Position numbers and translations under genes: made by a program
Part shown: piece after piece, positions 11,441-20,996 of the stretch
How positions within the stretch are numbered: the first letter of the stretch is position 1
Layout: each line of letters opens with the position of its first letter
The notes under the pieces: model-generated
What the model was told of the DNA's origin: nothing
What the model saw: only the letters and a program-made list of their open reading frames with translations
Database searches by the model: none
Assembly (NCBI GenBank): GCA_030704615.1
Contig: CM060731.1
Span: 91,616,756 to 91,680,755, forward strand
Reading direction: 5' to 3'
From: Takakia lepidozioides
Taxonomy: Eukaryota; Streptophyta; Takakiopsida; Takakiales; Takakiaceae
Length of the DNA: 64,000 bases

Positions 11441-12034
11441 CTATATCGGGAGTGACTTCCCCAGGGCTGGAGCACCAAATCGGCTAAGAACTCGATCTAA
11501 GAATGCATACGCAGCCCCCTCAAGAGCCTTGTCAGGCAATGCCACCAGTTCAATCCACTTGGAGAAGTGTTCCACCATCACCAGCACATACTTGTTATGG
11601 CGAATCGTTAGCGGCAATGGGCATGCGAAATCAAGACTCCAATGATAGCCCAAACCCATAATGGGTAAATGATGCAACTGTGGAATAGGTGCATTGAAAA
11701 AAGCACGCACCCTATCATACACCATGCACCTTGCCACTAACTGCTGCACATATGTGTGCATGCCCCGCCACCAGTATTGTCCTTGCAGCAAACTATGAGT
11801 GCGTTGCACCCCAAAATGTCCCAACTCCTCATGGGCATGGCGTACTAATCGCGCTCGTTGTGTTGGATGAGGCACAATCCTCACTCGTCTATCATCCCAT
11901 ACACGGAGTAGGTGAGTCCCCTCCCACTTGAATCTCTTGGCTTGTTGTAGGATCGGATCTCTCTCATTGGTAGTCACGTTGGTTGTTGTATCTCCGGTAC
12001 GAAGGGAGGCCAGCACTGCTGCATCTTCATGCAC
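11441..12034 (-). pseudogene. Ty3-type integrase N-terminal half (zinc region and first catalytic Asp)
   Basis: Minus-strand frame with HAHEELGHFGVQRTHSLL (His pair of the HHCC zinc region), YWWRGMHTYVQQLVARCMVY (the paired Cys is reduced to one, the second being Tyr), and the catalytic core YHWSLDFACPLP (first Asp) and KYVLVMVEHFSKWIELVALP. It ends at FGAPA and is cut at 11441. The remainder of the core, with the second Asp and Glu, is missing; the next residues of the family appear on the opposite strand at 10072. Part of the methyltransferase-bearing retroelement described at 12035-16709. Confidence 0.8.
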
Positions 12035-13131
12035 ATCCTTAGCACCACAAGCTCATCACTGATCTCTAGATCGTCATGCACACTATCTACATGACCAATC
12101 CCATGGGGTGGACCAGCTTGAGCTCTCATTGCTAGAATGCACAAAAAGGCAGATGTCTGCCATCTTGGCACCATTTCCTCGTCCGTCTCACCATGCCAAC
12201 GAGCTCTTGTATCATCATGCTCGTGTGTGCATGGATTGTGACTCAATCCATCCGCATCCCGGCTGACTATACCGGCTCGATGCACCACCTAGAAGTCGTA
12301 CTCTTAAAGCATAAGTGCCCACCGTGCAAGCTTCCATGTAAGCTTGTCTGACTCCATCAACCACTTCAATGGTTGGTGATCCGTGATAAGGGTGAAGAGA
12401 TTGCCATAGAGATAGCATCTAAAATGTGTCACTGCCTATACTGCAGCTAGACACTCTCCTTCACATGAGCTATACTTCGCCTCAGCATCATTGTTCGAGC
12501 GGCTAGCATATGCTACTACGAACTCTCTTCCCTCATCATCCACCTATGTGAGCACTGCTCCAATCCCCAGCATACTCCAATCCGTATGTAGCTGGAAAGG
12601 CCACCCCCAAATAGGGCGCCTCAGAATAAGTGCAGAAGTCAATCGAGCCTTGAGTTCCTCAAATGCTTCCTCATGCTCCTTCACCCACTGCCACTCTTGA
12701 CCCACCTTGGTCAACTTGGTAAGAGCCTTTGCAATGCTGCTAAATCCCTTGACAAACTGTTGATAGTAGTTTGCCAACCCCATGAAAGCACAAACTCTGC
12801 TAACATCTATGGGGCGTGGAATGCGTGCAATGGCCTCCACCTTCGTCTTTTGAACACCCAATCCTCCAGGGTATATCATGTGGCCCAGATACTCAATCTG
12901 GTTGTGGAAGAACTTGCACTTCCCAGGGTGCAATTTCCACCCATGCGCTCTCAAGCGCTCAAACACCATCTGAAGGTGTCTCTCGTGCTCCTTAATTGTA
13001 GCATTAAACATGATGATGTCATCAATGTAGCACCGGGCGAAGTCTAGCCCCGCGAGAATCCTATACATGACCCTCCGAAACTCTGCAGAAGCATTCTTCA
13101 ATCCAAATGGTAAAAAACGACATTGGTACAA
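12035..13131 (-). pseudogene. Ty3-type reverse transcriptase (N-terminally deleted) and RNase H
   Basis: 13131-12544 begins in the middle of RT at YQCRFLPFGLKNASAEF, contains the catalytic YIDDI (about 13033-13019), EYLGHMIYPGGLGVQKTKVE and the connection region. RNase H continues at HTDWSMLGIGAVLT and, past a stop, at VAYASRSNNDAEAKYSSCEG, TDHQPLKWLMES and ARWALML, with several more stops, to DADGLSHNP near 12240. About 100 residues of RT, including the usual first catalytic Asp segment, are missing: at 13135-13175 the upstream linker (FGLKDLG) abuts DCLYQC directly. The element cannot be autonomous. Confidence 0.88.
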
Positions 13132-13139
13132 ACAATCAT

Positions 13140-13357
13140 TCCTACCCCAAATCCTTCAAACCGAAGGCAAAGCAATTTCTATAAGCCCTTAGAAATTGTT
13201 GGATCCTCCGTCTCTCTCCTCCGGTGACTGTAGGTCCAACATCTGGTTCATAATTGTCCTCAGTGACTGCAACCTTGGGTACACCAGGCTTGGAGGTAGG
13301 AGACGCATCCTTTGGTTGTTAGATAGCAACCTCTTGGGCCTTGTCCGCCCACCCTAA
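13140..13357 (-). pseudogene. Linker between methyltransferase and RT
   Basis: Minus strand reads LGWADKAQEVAI, stop, QPKDASPTSKPGVPKV, GGERRRIQQFLRAYRNCFAF, GLKDLG. The AYRNCFAF-LKDLG segment is the usual entry to RT in this Ty3 group. It joins directly to the deletion in RT. Confidence 0.65.
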
Positions 13358-15415
13358 CTATGGCGTAGCCTCCACTTGCTCCGCCATAGCCACCTTGAGA
13401 ACATCCTCTAGGGAAGAAACATCCTCAACTTCTTCAAAAACCTTGGTCACCTTGGCTTCTAACTGATCTTCAGTATATGGCTCTCCCCACTCCTCAAACT
13501 GCTTGAGAGATCCAATGACTCTCTCTTTCCGCATCTCATCCCACATCTGCCATGGGTGTTTGCACCTCATGATCTTATGCTCGTCCCCACTCACTGCCTC
13601 AACCGTCCCGGTAGGCAGAGATGATACAATACCCAATGGGAGTGCAGAAGTAGCCACCACTGTTTGCAACCTCCATTGCTCAGCCATGCACAAGCTAATG
13701 ACCCATGTCAAGCAATTTAGATCCATTGCTTGACCCAACACCTGGCGTCGTGATGCCTCTGACAGAGCTGGCACAGCTGTAGTGCCCGTGGCAGACCCCA
13801 TTGCCCGTTCTCGCTCATCCGCATTGGGTTCCACCAATTGCTGTAACACATTGTCCCAAATCAACCTATGACCATTGTCTCGGAAAGCATGAGACGAGGG
13901 AAAGCTCATAAGTGTAGACAAGGCCACACGTGGCTGCCCCACTCGATTGACCACCGCCAAAGGTGGACGGTAATCATGTCGCACCCTCTGTGGTTGCCTC
14001 CCTTGGTCCAAAATGCCCTCAACCGTGAGGTTGGGTGGCCGTTGAATGGAATCATAGGCTCTCTTGAGCAACTCTGGTGGTGCAAGATTGGTCCACCACA
14101 ACCTAGGCCTATGTGTTTGTGACCCCACTGTAGCTACATCTAATAGCACCGCCGATCTAATCCGAGACCGCACCTGATGTACACTGGCCGTGACCCTGGC
14201 CCGAGAATCCCTCATAAGATGAACATTCTCTAAGATGTAAGCTGGAGGTTGCATTTGCCTTATCTGTAGATCTCGCAACACTCGCAACATCTCCCAAAAT
14301 AAATGCGACCTCGCATCATGCAAGCCATTCCCATAACCTACGGGAGAGTGTTCTTGGCAAGGCCATCCAGGGCAGTTGCAGGGTACGGTGGACCAAGAGA
14401 GGCAGATTTTTCCTCCATGAAAGTCTATATAGGTACCTCAAATTGAGGGAATTTATCCAAATATTTAATTTTAGATGATAGAAATGATATATTTAACATT
14501 TTTAGTAAGAAGTCCCACCCCAAATAGGCTAGAATTTGTTTTATTAAAAAATTTAGTATTTAATTCTGAAAAAAAATAGAAAATCATTTTTTATTTCTAA
14601 TCGTTAGAGATTTTTGAATTTTTTTCCATATATCACTTGGCACCTCTAGATTATGGGTTTTTACACATTTTTAGTCATGATGATATCCCAAAAGCCTCTA
14701 AATGAGGATGATGTACATTAGAGAAAATAGGCCCAGTTTGGGCCCAGTGTTTAGTATAAATTAGTCCATACCTCTCATTCCTTGATGTTTTTAGTCCATA
14801 TAAAAGTGCATTTGGGTAGCTTTAAAAAATGGCACCCCTAATGTGTTTTCTTTTTTGCTATTACTTAGGTGTATATGATGTTTTTTTAGTCCATATGGTT
14901 TTTCATGTGTAACATTGCAGTCCATAAGATTCAACTTTTAACAATCCATAGCTCTTTCATAGATGATCTTTTTTACAATAAAAGTTCTGGAGTATGTCTC
15001 TACTGTAGTTACAAATCTTAGACCGTATAAACTTGTATGAAATATTGAGTTGTGATTTTACTATAAAAGGTACCATGAATAGAGGTCACTTTAGAAACCT
15101 GTTACGCAGTTTTTGGTCCACCGTAGCCTGCAACTACCCTCCAGCTATCACCAAGTCAATAGCACCATACCGGTCCAAATCCTCCGTGCCCAGCATGGTA
15201 ATGTTTGGTGGCAAGGCCTTTTGGTACCCTTGAATTGCCTGAGAGAGGCAACAACTCAGGATACTGGTGTGTGAGCAAGACAATGTGGCGCATAAAAATA
15301 CGCCGAGCTATCTCATCATTCTCCACATACAAGTACTTTCGTACTTTAATCCCAACTTGCAACACTCATGCAAGCCCAGTGCTCATGCCTCCAAACAGGT
15401 CTAGCAAACAAATCC
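13358..15415 (-). pseudogene. C5-cytosine DNA methyltransferase (DNMT3-like) inside retroelement pol
   Basis: Transfers methyl to cytosine C5 in DNA. Minus-strand motifs in order: I, CLLDLFGGMSTGL (15405-15369); II, YLYVENDEIARR (about 15329-15294); IV, DLVIAG (about 15160) continuing after a 770-bp insertion as WPCQEH with the catalytic Cys (14369-14350); GLHDARSHLFWEMLRVL; VI, PPAYILENV (about 14245); VIII, RPRLWWTNL (about 14105); IX/X, ERERAMGSATGTTAVPALSE and RRQVLGQAMDLNCLTWV (about 13800-13695). The RPRLWWTNL and 'RSHLF' features resemble DNMT3/DRM rather than DNMT1. Upstream, 15779-15416 is linker (LHVPVHSLMWGTVGDLQ) in the same frame as the protease; downstream it runs to a Glu-rich tail (FEEVEDVSSLEDVLKVAMAE) and then RT. 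Defects: TGA at 15366-15368, a frame change around 15250, and the insertion at 14370-15139. So it is inactive here, but the module order is clear. Confidence 0.87.
14370..15139. mobile_element. 770-bp non-autonomous TIR element (MITE) in the methyltransferase ORF
   Basis: Left end 14370-14396 begins GGGCAGTTGCAGGGTACGGT; right end 15113-15139, reverse-complemented, begins GGGTAGTTGCAGGCTACGGT: 27-bp inverted termini with two mismatches. Both ends are flanked by TCCA (14366-14369 and 15140-15143), a flush 4-bp duplication. The interior is AT-rich without a long frame and carries repeated 'ttagtccata' motifs (near 14757, 14791, 14889). Removing element plus one TCCA gives an uninterrupted methyltransferase motif IV. 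The superfamily is not assigned; a 4-bp duplication with GGG ends does not match the common hAT or CACTA patterns. Confidence 0.9.
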
Positions 15416-15815
15416 CTGAATCAAGGGGTTGCCAGACAATAGGCACCGTGTCCAATGGAGCTAACTGAGGAGGTCCAGGTGATGTCACTAAACTTCCCTC
15501 ATCCACAAATGGAAAGGCCTTTTGCCATGCTTGTTGCACACACTCGCTTGCCACTCGCTGCAAATCCCCAACGGTACCCCACATTAAGCTATGCACAGGC
15601 ACATGAAGAAGCAACTCAGCCTTGTATGCCAATTGTTTGTCCTCATCAGGTGGTGGCCTATCATCTACATGGCTATTGCCCTCCAAGAGCTCACCACCCC
15701 AAGCCACCACCCTTGAAAATGCAGCCAATATGGGCATCATGTTCATATGATCCACCGCTATATTCCCAATAAACCGCACCGGGAGCAGTGCACGTCGGCC
15801 ATACCCTAACTGTCA
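15416..15815 (-). pseudogene. Pol linker between protease and methyltransferase
   Basis: Same frame as both the protease upstream (stop TGA at 15813-15815) and motif I of the methyltransferase downstream. Contains VRFIGNIAVDHMN, ILAAFSRVVAWGGELLEGNS and LQRVASECVQQAWQKAFPF. Unusual for Ty3 pol, where protease is followed closely by RT. No separate domain recognised. Confidence 0.6.
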
Positions 15816-16256
15816 CTCCGGCCTATACGACGTCATTTCCTCCCAAAAGTCCAGAGTAAATCCCATGGGGTACAACACCGCCCCACCCACAAGCACATCG
15901 TATGACATCGCGTACGTAACAATGGCTTTGGCTCTCATGATTGAGCCATCCGTAGGATGATCTGGCTGCAGTCGAATGAAAAGCTCATGGCGTGTGATCC
16001 CTTGTGCCTTCTCTGAACTACCCAAAGATGTTTGAATCTGGAAAGGACAAGGCTCCAAATCCGCCTCTGTAAGGCCTAAGCCTACAACTGCTGCTCTCCC
16101 CAACATCAATGGTTGTGCTCCCGAATCCAACAAAACTCGCAGTGGCCTATACCTCCTCCCAGCTGGGCCACTCAACTGAAACACTCCATTCTGATTGTCC
16201 ACCAAGACTACTCCAGAAGTCACTATGCTGCGCTCAATGGCTGGCCTAGCTGGCAA
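15813..16256 (-). pseudogene. Retropepsin (aspartic protease) of the methyltransferase-bearing retroelement
   Basis: Minus-strand frame with the retropepsin active-site segment VLLDSGAQPLMLGRAAV (DSG in place of the commoner DTG; both are active in known families) and the distal SYDVLVGGAVLYPMGFTLDF. It would cleave the element's polyprotein. It lies in the same frame as the upstream gag-like segment, separated by a TAG at 16260-16262, and ends at a TGA (15813-15815) before the linker. Both stops fit C-to-T or G-to-A decay of a continuous frame. Confidence 0.8.
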
Positions 16257-16259
16257 CTC

Positions 16260-16709
16260 CTACAACCTTGCAACTGCCGCTTGCCATGGCGTAGCTATGG
16301 CTGACTTCACCCTTGAATCCAAGGCATCCATGGACTGCACCTTATCTGCTATCTCCGCAGATAGTGCCGATGCATCACCACTCTCACAGAGTCTAGCTGC
16401 TAGTCTAAACACAACAGCTGGCCGAATCCCCGGCATTGCAATGGTCAATGCAGAAAATAATGGAGTTTGACAAATTGCCGTAGCCGCCCCCAACAATGTA
16501 CTGGCTGCACCTTGCTTTGCAGCATCACCCACTGGCATTTCCCGAGCCACACCAACTCTCCCCAATGGCACTTTTGGCTCTACCTCTGACATACTTGGAC
16601 GAGCCGGCACCATCGATGGTGTGGTTGGCACTGTTTCGGCCAATGTGAAAGACTGGGGAAGCCTTGTTTGTCGACTTGCTTCCCCTCTCTGTAGATCAAA
16701 ATGTGTCAA
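16260..16709 (-). pseudogene. Gag-like or gag-pol linker segment
   Basis: In frame with the protease through a TAG. Ala/Pro-rich (TVPTTPSMVPARPSMSEVEP, GDAAKQGAASTLLGAATAIC) with a possibly helical end (SALSAEIADKVQSMDALDSR). No zinc knuckle. The 5' part of the element (rest of gag, primer site) is replaced at about 16705 by the inverted LTR-end repeat, so the element is truncated here. Confidence 0.5.
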
Positions 16710-16965
16710 GCTTCACTTGGGACATGGGGATAGGTTTTCCCCTTGTGAGTGTTGAGGAGGGCTCAATTTCCTGCAGTTGAGCCTCCATGAGCCTCTTTCA
16801 CCTCCATGGCTCCAAGTATTGAGGGGGAGTGTGTTGAGGGCTTTTGTAGGGTGGATTCCTTTAGCAAAGGTGCCCTTGGCTTGACTTAGTTTATGTGAGA
16901 GAGTGGATTTCACTTGGAAGGACTAGGGCTTGTTCTTAGTGTGATTGCTTCATGCTTAGAGAGCT
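16700..16965 (+). repeat. LTR-retroelement end fragment, inverted relative to 9251-9505
   Basis: Carries 'cttgggacatggggataggt', a purine run 'ttgagggggag' (about 16815-16828) and TGTGTTGAGGGC, the look of a polypurine tract followed by an LTR start at about 16829. Together with the inverted copy at 9251-9505 it brackets the methyltransferase-bearing retroelement. Confidence 0.6.
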
Positions 16966-18520
16966 TGCATTGTCTTCCACTTCCCCCATTTACCATCTCT
17001 TATCACTACAAGAAGGTCTTCCTATGCTTGTGAGTGCGGAGTGTAAGGATTAGTTTTGTACTCGGATGTCAAGGAAGTTGAGAGCTAGGAGAATTTAGCT
17101 CTTGTATCACAAGGTTTGCAAGGGGTTGCAAGGAAAGGTGCTTGGGTGTTGCATGCACCAAGGAGTTGGAGAGCTTGAGAAGGAAGCTCTTGAGTCACAA
17201 GATTTTGCAAGGATTATAAGGAGGAAGTCTTGTGTGTGTGGAAGCAAGGATTCTAGGGTTTGAGAATCCTTTGTATGCATTGTGGAGTCAATGGTGTGTG
17301 CCATAGCTTGTGGAGAGCGACTAAAGGATTGTTAGTGCTCATTTCACTATCAATCTAGGGTTAAGCAAGTTCAAAGTGTGGATGTTGTGGAAGAGAAGCC
17401 AGAGGGGGAGGAAATACTTGCCTATTCATGCTCTTGGTAGTGTGAGCTTTGTGGTGGATAGTTGACCAAGCAAGTGGTGCTTGTGTGGAGCATGCTCTCT
17501 CGGATTTGTAAGTTCAAGTTTGAGAATGGGAGCTCTTGAACTAGCAAGAGGTGAATGCCTTAGGATCCATTTGTGTGTAAAGTGGAGAGGTGTTGATTCA
17601 TGTGACAATGAAGGAGAGCAACACATAGGCCAAGAGGTCATGGAACATGCATTCAAATGACCAAGGGGAGCACATAGATGATGGATTAGTGCAAGACCCC
17701 AAATGAGGCATATGGCGTGAGAGGATCCAAGGCGGATTGCTTGGGAGCATTATTGTAAGTGACAAGCATTGCTCCTACACATTGAGATAATTTGTGTTGA
17801 TTTGGAGCAATTATCAAGTGATGAGGAGACAAATGCATGATTGCTCGGCAATGGAGATATGGTAGTTTGCAATCAAATCCCAATGACTATGAAGTGGGGA
17901 TTGATTTGGTGACCAATGACTTGCAAGTTGAGTTGGACCACTCTTGGTTCTGCATTGGGGTGGAAGAGAGCAAGAATATATCTCTTAATATCACCTAGAG
18001 ACCATATTTTTGCTTGAGTAGAAGCATAAATCAAGGACTTGCATTTTAGCTCTTCATTACAAACCCTAGTACTGTATGCTCAGACTGTACCTCTATTAGT
18101 ATACCAAACATAAGTTTATCCCTTTGACTATACCTCTGTTAGTATACCAAACAGGAGCTTGTCCCTCTGACTATATTAGTATACCAAAGAACCCTCATTC
18201 TCAGACAAATACCTCTGTAAATGTATCATTAATATAAGGAACCCTAGCATCCTCAGACTATACATCTGTTAAGGTATCAACATTGAAAGGACTTAGTGAA
18301 ATTTAATGGCCTTTGGATTGTTTGGAAGATATTTGAGGACCCTTGGAGGATTGTTTGGAGGATCTTTGGGGTCCTTGGAGGAGTATTGGAGGACCCTTCG
18401 AGGAGCTTTGGTGGACAATGTTGAAGAGCTTTTGATGGATTGATTGAGGGATATTTGAAGGATACTTGTCACGGCCATCCAAGCGAGTGGGTAGGACAGG
18501 AGGGAGAGTGGTGGGATAAG
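16966..18520. other. Non-coding, repeat-rich; probable LTR/leader remains
   Basis: No gene. 17070-17110 and 17160-17213 are imperfect direct copies (gagagct-ggag ... agctcttg-tcacaag ... tgcaagg). 18070-18285 is a degenerate tandem repeat around 'ctctgttagtataccaaa'. 18300-18475 is a GGAGGA-rich purine stretch. These features suit a retroelement LTR and 5' leader upstream of the gag fragment that follows. Confidence 0.45.
18070..18285 (+). repeat. Degenerate tandem repeat, about 50-bp unit
   Basis: Four to five copies of a unit containing 'agactatacctctgttagta' followed by 'taccaaa' and 'ccct'. Spacing is irregular, copies diverged. No coding potential. Confidence 0.65.
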
Positions 18521-18539
18521 AGCATTATGGGATTAGGAA

Positions 18540-19288
18540 TTGCTTCCGGGATGCAACTCTTCTACAAGTGGCCCAACCCACCTTAGCAAATGTGTTTTTA
18601 TTAGCAGAGCGGATAGAGCTCAACATGTTGGAGGAGCAAGTGGTATGGTGGGGTTTGGCAAGGAGACACAACAAAGTGGGGCTCCTAGCCAACAACAATA
18701 AAACCCCCAATGTGCTCAAGGCAACAAGAGGCTCAGACAAAGCCCAGGGAAGGACCGAGAGGATCTCAAATACAACGGTCTCTTCCTTCATTCTCATGCC
18801 AGCAACAGACGAGTGTGTCATGTTGGGATTGTGGAGGACCACATGTGAAGGATTGCCCAGAGAGAGGCAAAGGGTCGGCACAGGCACAGCCTACACAACT
18901 ACAGTGTGGGCATTGTGGCAAGTATGGGCATGAAGAGGCCCATTGTTATGACTTGCAACCTGAGCTACGGCCAGGCCAGTTCCAAGGGAACAATGGTGGC
19001 CAAGGACGAGGCAATGTAGTCCAGAGAGGTAGAGGAGGTAGAGGAGGTAGAGGTCGTGGTGGAGGTCGTAACCAAAACCAAGGAGCACAGGATCAGGGTC
19101 AAGGTCATGACCAAAGCATGGTGGATAGGCTTGCCCAGCTAGGGCAATGTCTTGCTGCCATGGCCACTACTCATGTTGCACCAGCTCTGATAACGGCTAT
19201 GCTACGAGGGCCAGACAGCAAGGGTCATGACGGGACATACAGTGTGGTAATTAGTGTACACTACCTGGCCACGGGCAGAAAAGGCTAA
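18540..19288 (+). pseudogene. Ty3-type gag C-terminal fragment with zinc knuckles
   Basis: An upstream reading gives RDATLLQVAQPTLANVFLLA and ERIELNMLEEQV, the capsid end seen again at 56640-56990. After frame changes the 18710-19288 frame gives CWDCGGPHVKDC (variant CCHC knuckle) and CGHCGKYGHEEAHC (standard CX2CX4HX4C), an RGG-rich RNA-binding tail (GRGGRGGRGRGGGRNQNQG) and a helical end. Packages retroelement RNA in intact relatives. No protease or pol follows, so it is a fragment; the family differs from the chromovirus at 20.9-27.2 kb. Confidence 0.75.
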
Positions 19289-19289
19289 G

Positions 19290-20205
19290 TATGCGGTACT
19301 TAGCAAATGGCAGAACAAAAGTACATTACCACGGGAGCAGTAGTGGGTAGTGTAGCAACCGTGGTCCGTGAACCACGATATCACACGGCCACGTTAGCAT
19401 CGGCTTTTACTAATAAAGGGAGTAGTGGACCGTTTACCACTATAGCACACGACCACTACAACGAGCCACTTTTTTAGCAAACCCTTTAGGTTGCGTAGGC
19501 AGTTAGGCAAACGGTCATTAACGACCGCAGGCTATAACGGCTCTTTCAAGCATAGTATAAAAAAGGCTGCACGCAACTTAAAAGGGAGGAGTATGAGTAT
19601 CAGTGATCAGTGTGTATTCAGTGGACTCAGAGTGATTCAATGTGTACTTCTGTGATGATGTGATGAACTCTGAAGTAAAGCCATGTGTCGTGCGCATACA
19701 TATCGCTACACAACTACATCGCTGTCCAAAACCACACAACACATGTGCACACCACACACTAGTATACCACTAGTCTACCACTAGTCTAGCCACTAGTCCA
19801 ACCACTAGGCTACAACTAGTCAGTCACTAGGCTGCCACTACGCTGCCCACTATGGCAGTCACTAGTCCACACAATGATAAAGAAGAAGAATACAAGCACA
19901 AGCTCATGCGAGCTCACAAAGCTGAAGCATAAACTCATGCATATATAACCTCATCACTCAAATACAAGTCAAGCCAAGTGCACCCCACGCCATGGGGAAT
20001 CCACACTACGGCGCCATAGCTAGGCGCGGTGAGGCTCAACTCGAGAAAGATGAGCCTCCCGCGCTTGCCGTGAAGATAACCACTCCAGGGCCTAAATCTG
20101 CTTTGACCCCTGGATTGACACTTGGGCCAATCCCAAATGTCAATATGTAAAAGCTAGCTATTTCCTAGCTAGTTTCACACTAGTGGTAAAATAACTTGAC
20201 AGCTG
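19290..20205 (+). repeat. LTR-like sequence with TATA box
   Basis: Contains TATAAAAA at 19556-19563 with purine-rich downstream sequence, a 'ccactagtc'-rich block (19760-19870) and sequence (19970-20200) that parallels 9330-9640 in layout. Follows a gag fragment. Exact LTR ends were not found. Confidence 0.45.
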
Positions 20206-20352
20206 TCGTGCGCATACATATCGCTACACAACTACATCGCTGTCCAAAACCACACAACACATGTGCACACCACACACTAGTATACCACTAGTCTACCACT
20301 AGTCTAGCCACTAGGCTACAACTAGTCAGTCACTAGGCTGCCACTACGCTGC
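19686..20352 (+). repeat. Direct repeat pair (19686-19840 and 20206-20352) with CTAGT-rich block
   Basis: Both copies start 'gtcgtgcgcatacatatcgc' and end in a run of 'ccactagtcta' motifs and 'gctgccactacgctgc'. They are nearly identical except for a 12-bp 'tccaaccactag' missing from the second. The second copy runs straight into the N gap, so it may be a genuine LTR-like direct repeat or an assembly artefact. Confidence 0.75.
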
Positions 20353-20852
20353 NNNNNNNNNNNNNNNNNNNNNNNNNNNNNNNNNNNNNNNNNNNNNNNN
20401 NNNNNNNNNNNNNNNNNNNNNNNNNNNNNNNNNNNNNNNNNNNNNNNNNNNNNNNNNNNNNNNNNNNNNNNNNNNNNNNNNNNNNNNNNNNNNNNNNNNN
20501 NNNNNNNNNNNNNNNNNNNNNNNNNNNNNNNNNNNNNNNNNNNNNNNNNNNNNNNNNNNNNNNNNNNNNNNNNNNNNNNNNNNNNNNNNNNNNNNNNNNN
20601 NNNNNNNNNNNNNNNNNNNNNNNNNNNNNNNNNNNNNNNNNNNNNNNNNNNNNNNNNNNNNNNNNNNNNNNNNNNNNNNNNNNNNNNNNNNNNNNNNNNN
20701 NNNNNNNNNNNNNNNNNNNNNNNNNNNNNNNNNNNNNNNNNNNNNNNNNNNNNNNNNNNNNNNNNNNNNNNNNNNNNNNNNNNNNNNNNNNNNNNNNNNN
20801 NNNNNNNNNNNNNNNNNNNNNNNNNNNNNNNNNNNNNNNNNNNNNNNNNNNN
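20353..20852. other. Assembly gap, 500 N
   Basis: Exactly 500 N, a typical placeholder. The missing 5' LTR of the chromovirus alone should be about 1.5 kb (only 89 bp of the 1,599-bp LTR is visible on its right edge), so the true gap is larger. Confidence 0.95.
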
Positions 20853-20941
20853 GCCCGGCGGCCAGGTTGGGAGTCAGGCGCGCGCATCAAAGCGAGTAAC
20901 TATGACTTGAAGGGGAGCTTACCGAAGTGAGGTGCGCGACA
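20853..20941 (+). repeat. 5' LTR, last 89 bp
   Basis: Identical to 27079-27167; ends GCGCGACA before the primer-binding site. The rest lies in the gap. Confidence 0.93.
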
Positions 20942-20943
20942 TT

Positions 20944-20956
20944 TGGTATCAGAGCC
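20944..20956 (+). promoter_or_regulatory. Primer-binding site, initiator tRNA-Met type
   Basis: TGGTATCAGAGCC, two bases after the LTR end. This is the usual plant Ty3/copia primer sequence complementary to the 3' end of initiator methionine tRNA. Confidence 0.92.
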
Positions 20957-20996
20957 TAGAGTTCAGTACGCGATCGTCCTTGGGACTGGCCTCATC

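Noticed and set aside
14370-15139. The 770-bp insert as an intron
   Set aside because: Ends are GGG...CCC with 27-bp inverted termini and a 4-bp duplication, and no GT-AG borders in the right frame.
20333-20890. 185-codon minus-strand frame
   Set aside because: Runs through the 500-N gap; not sequence.
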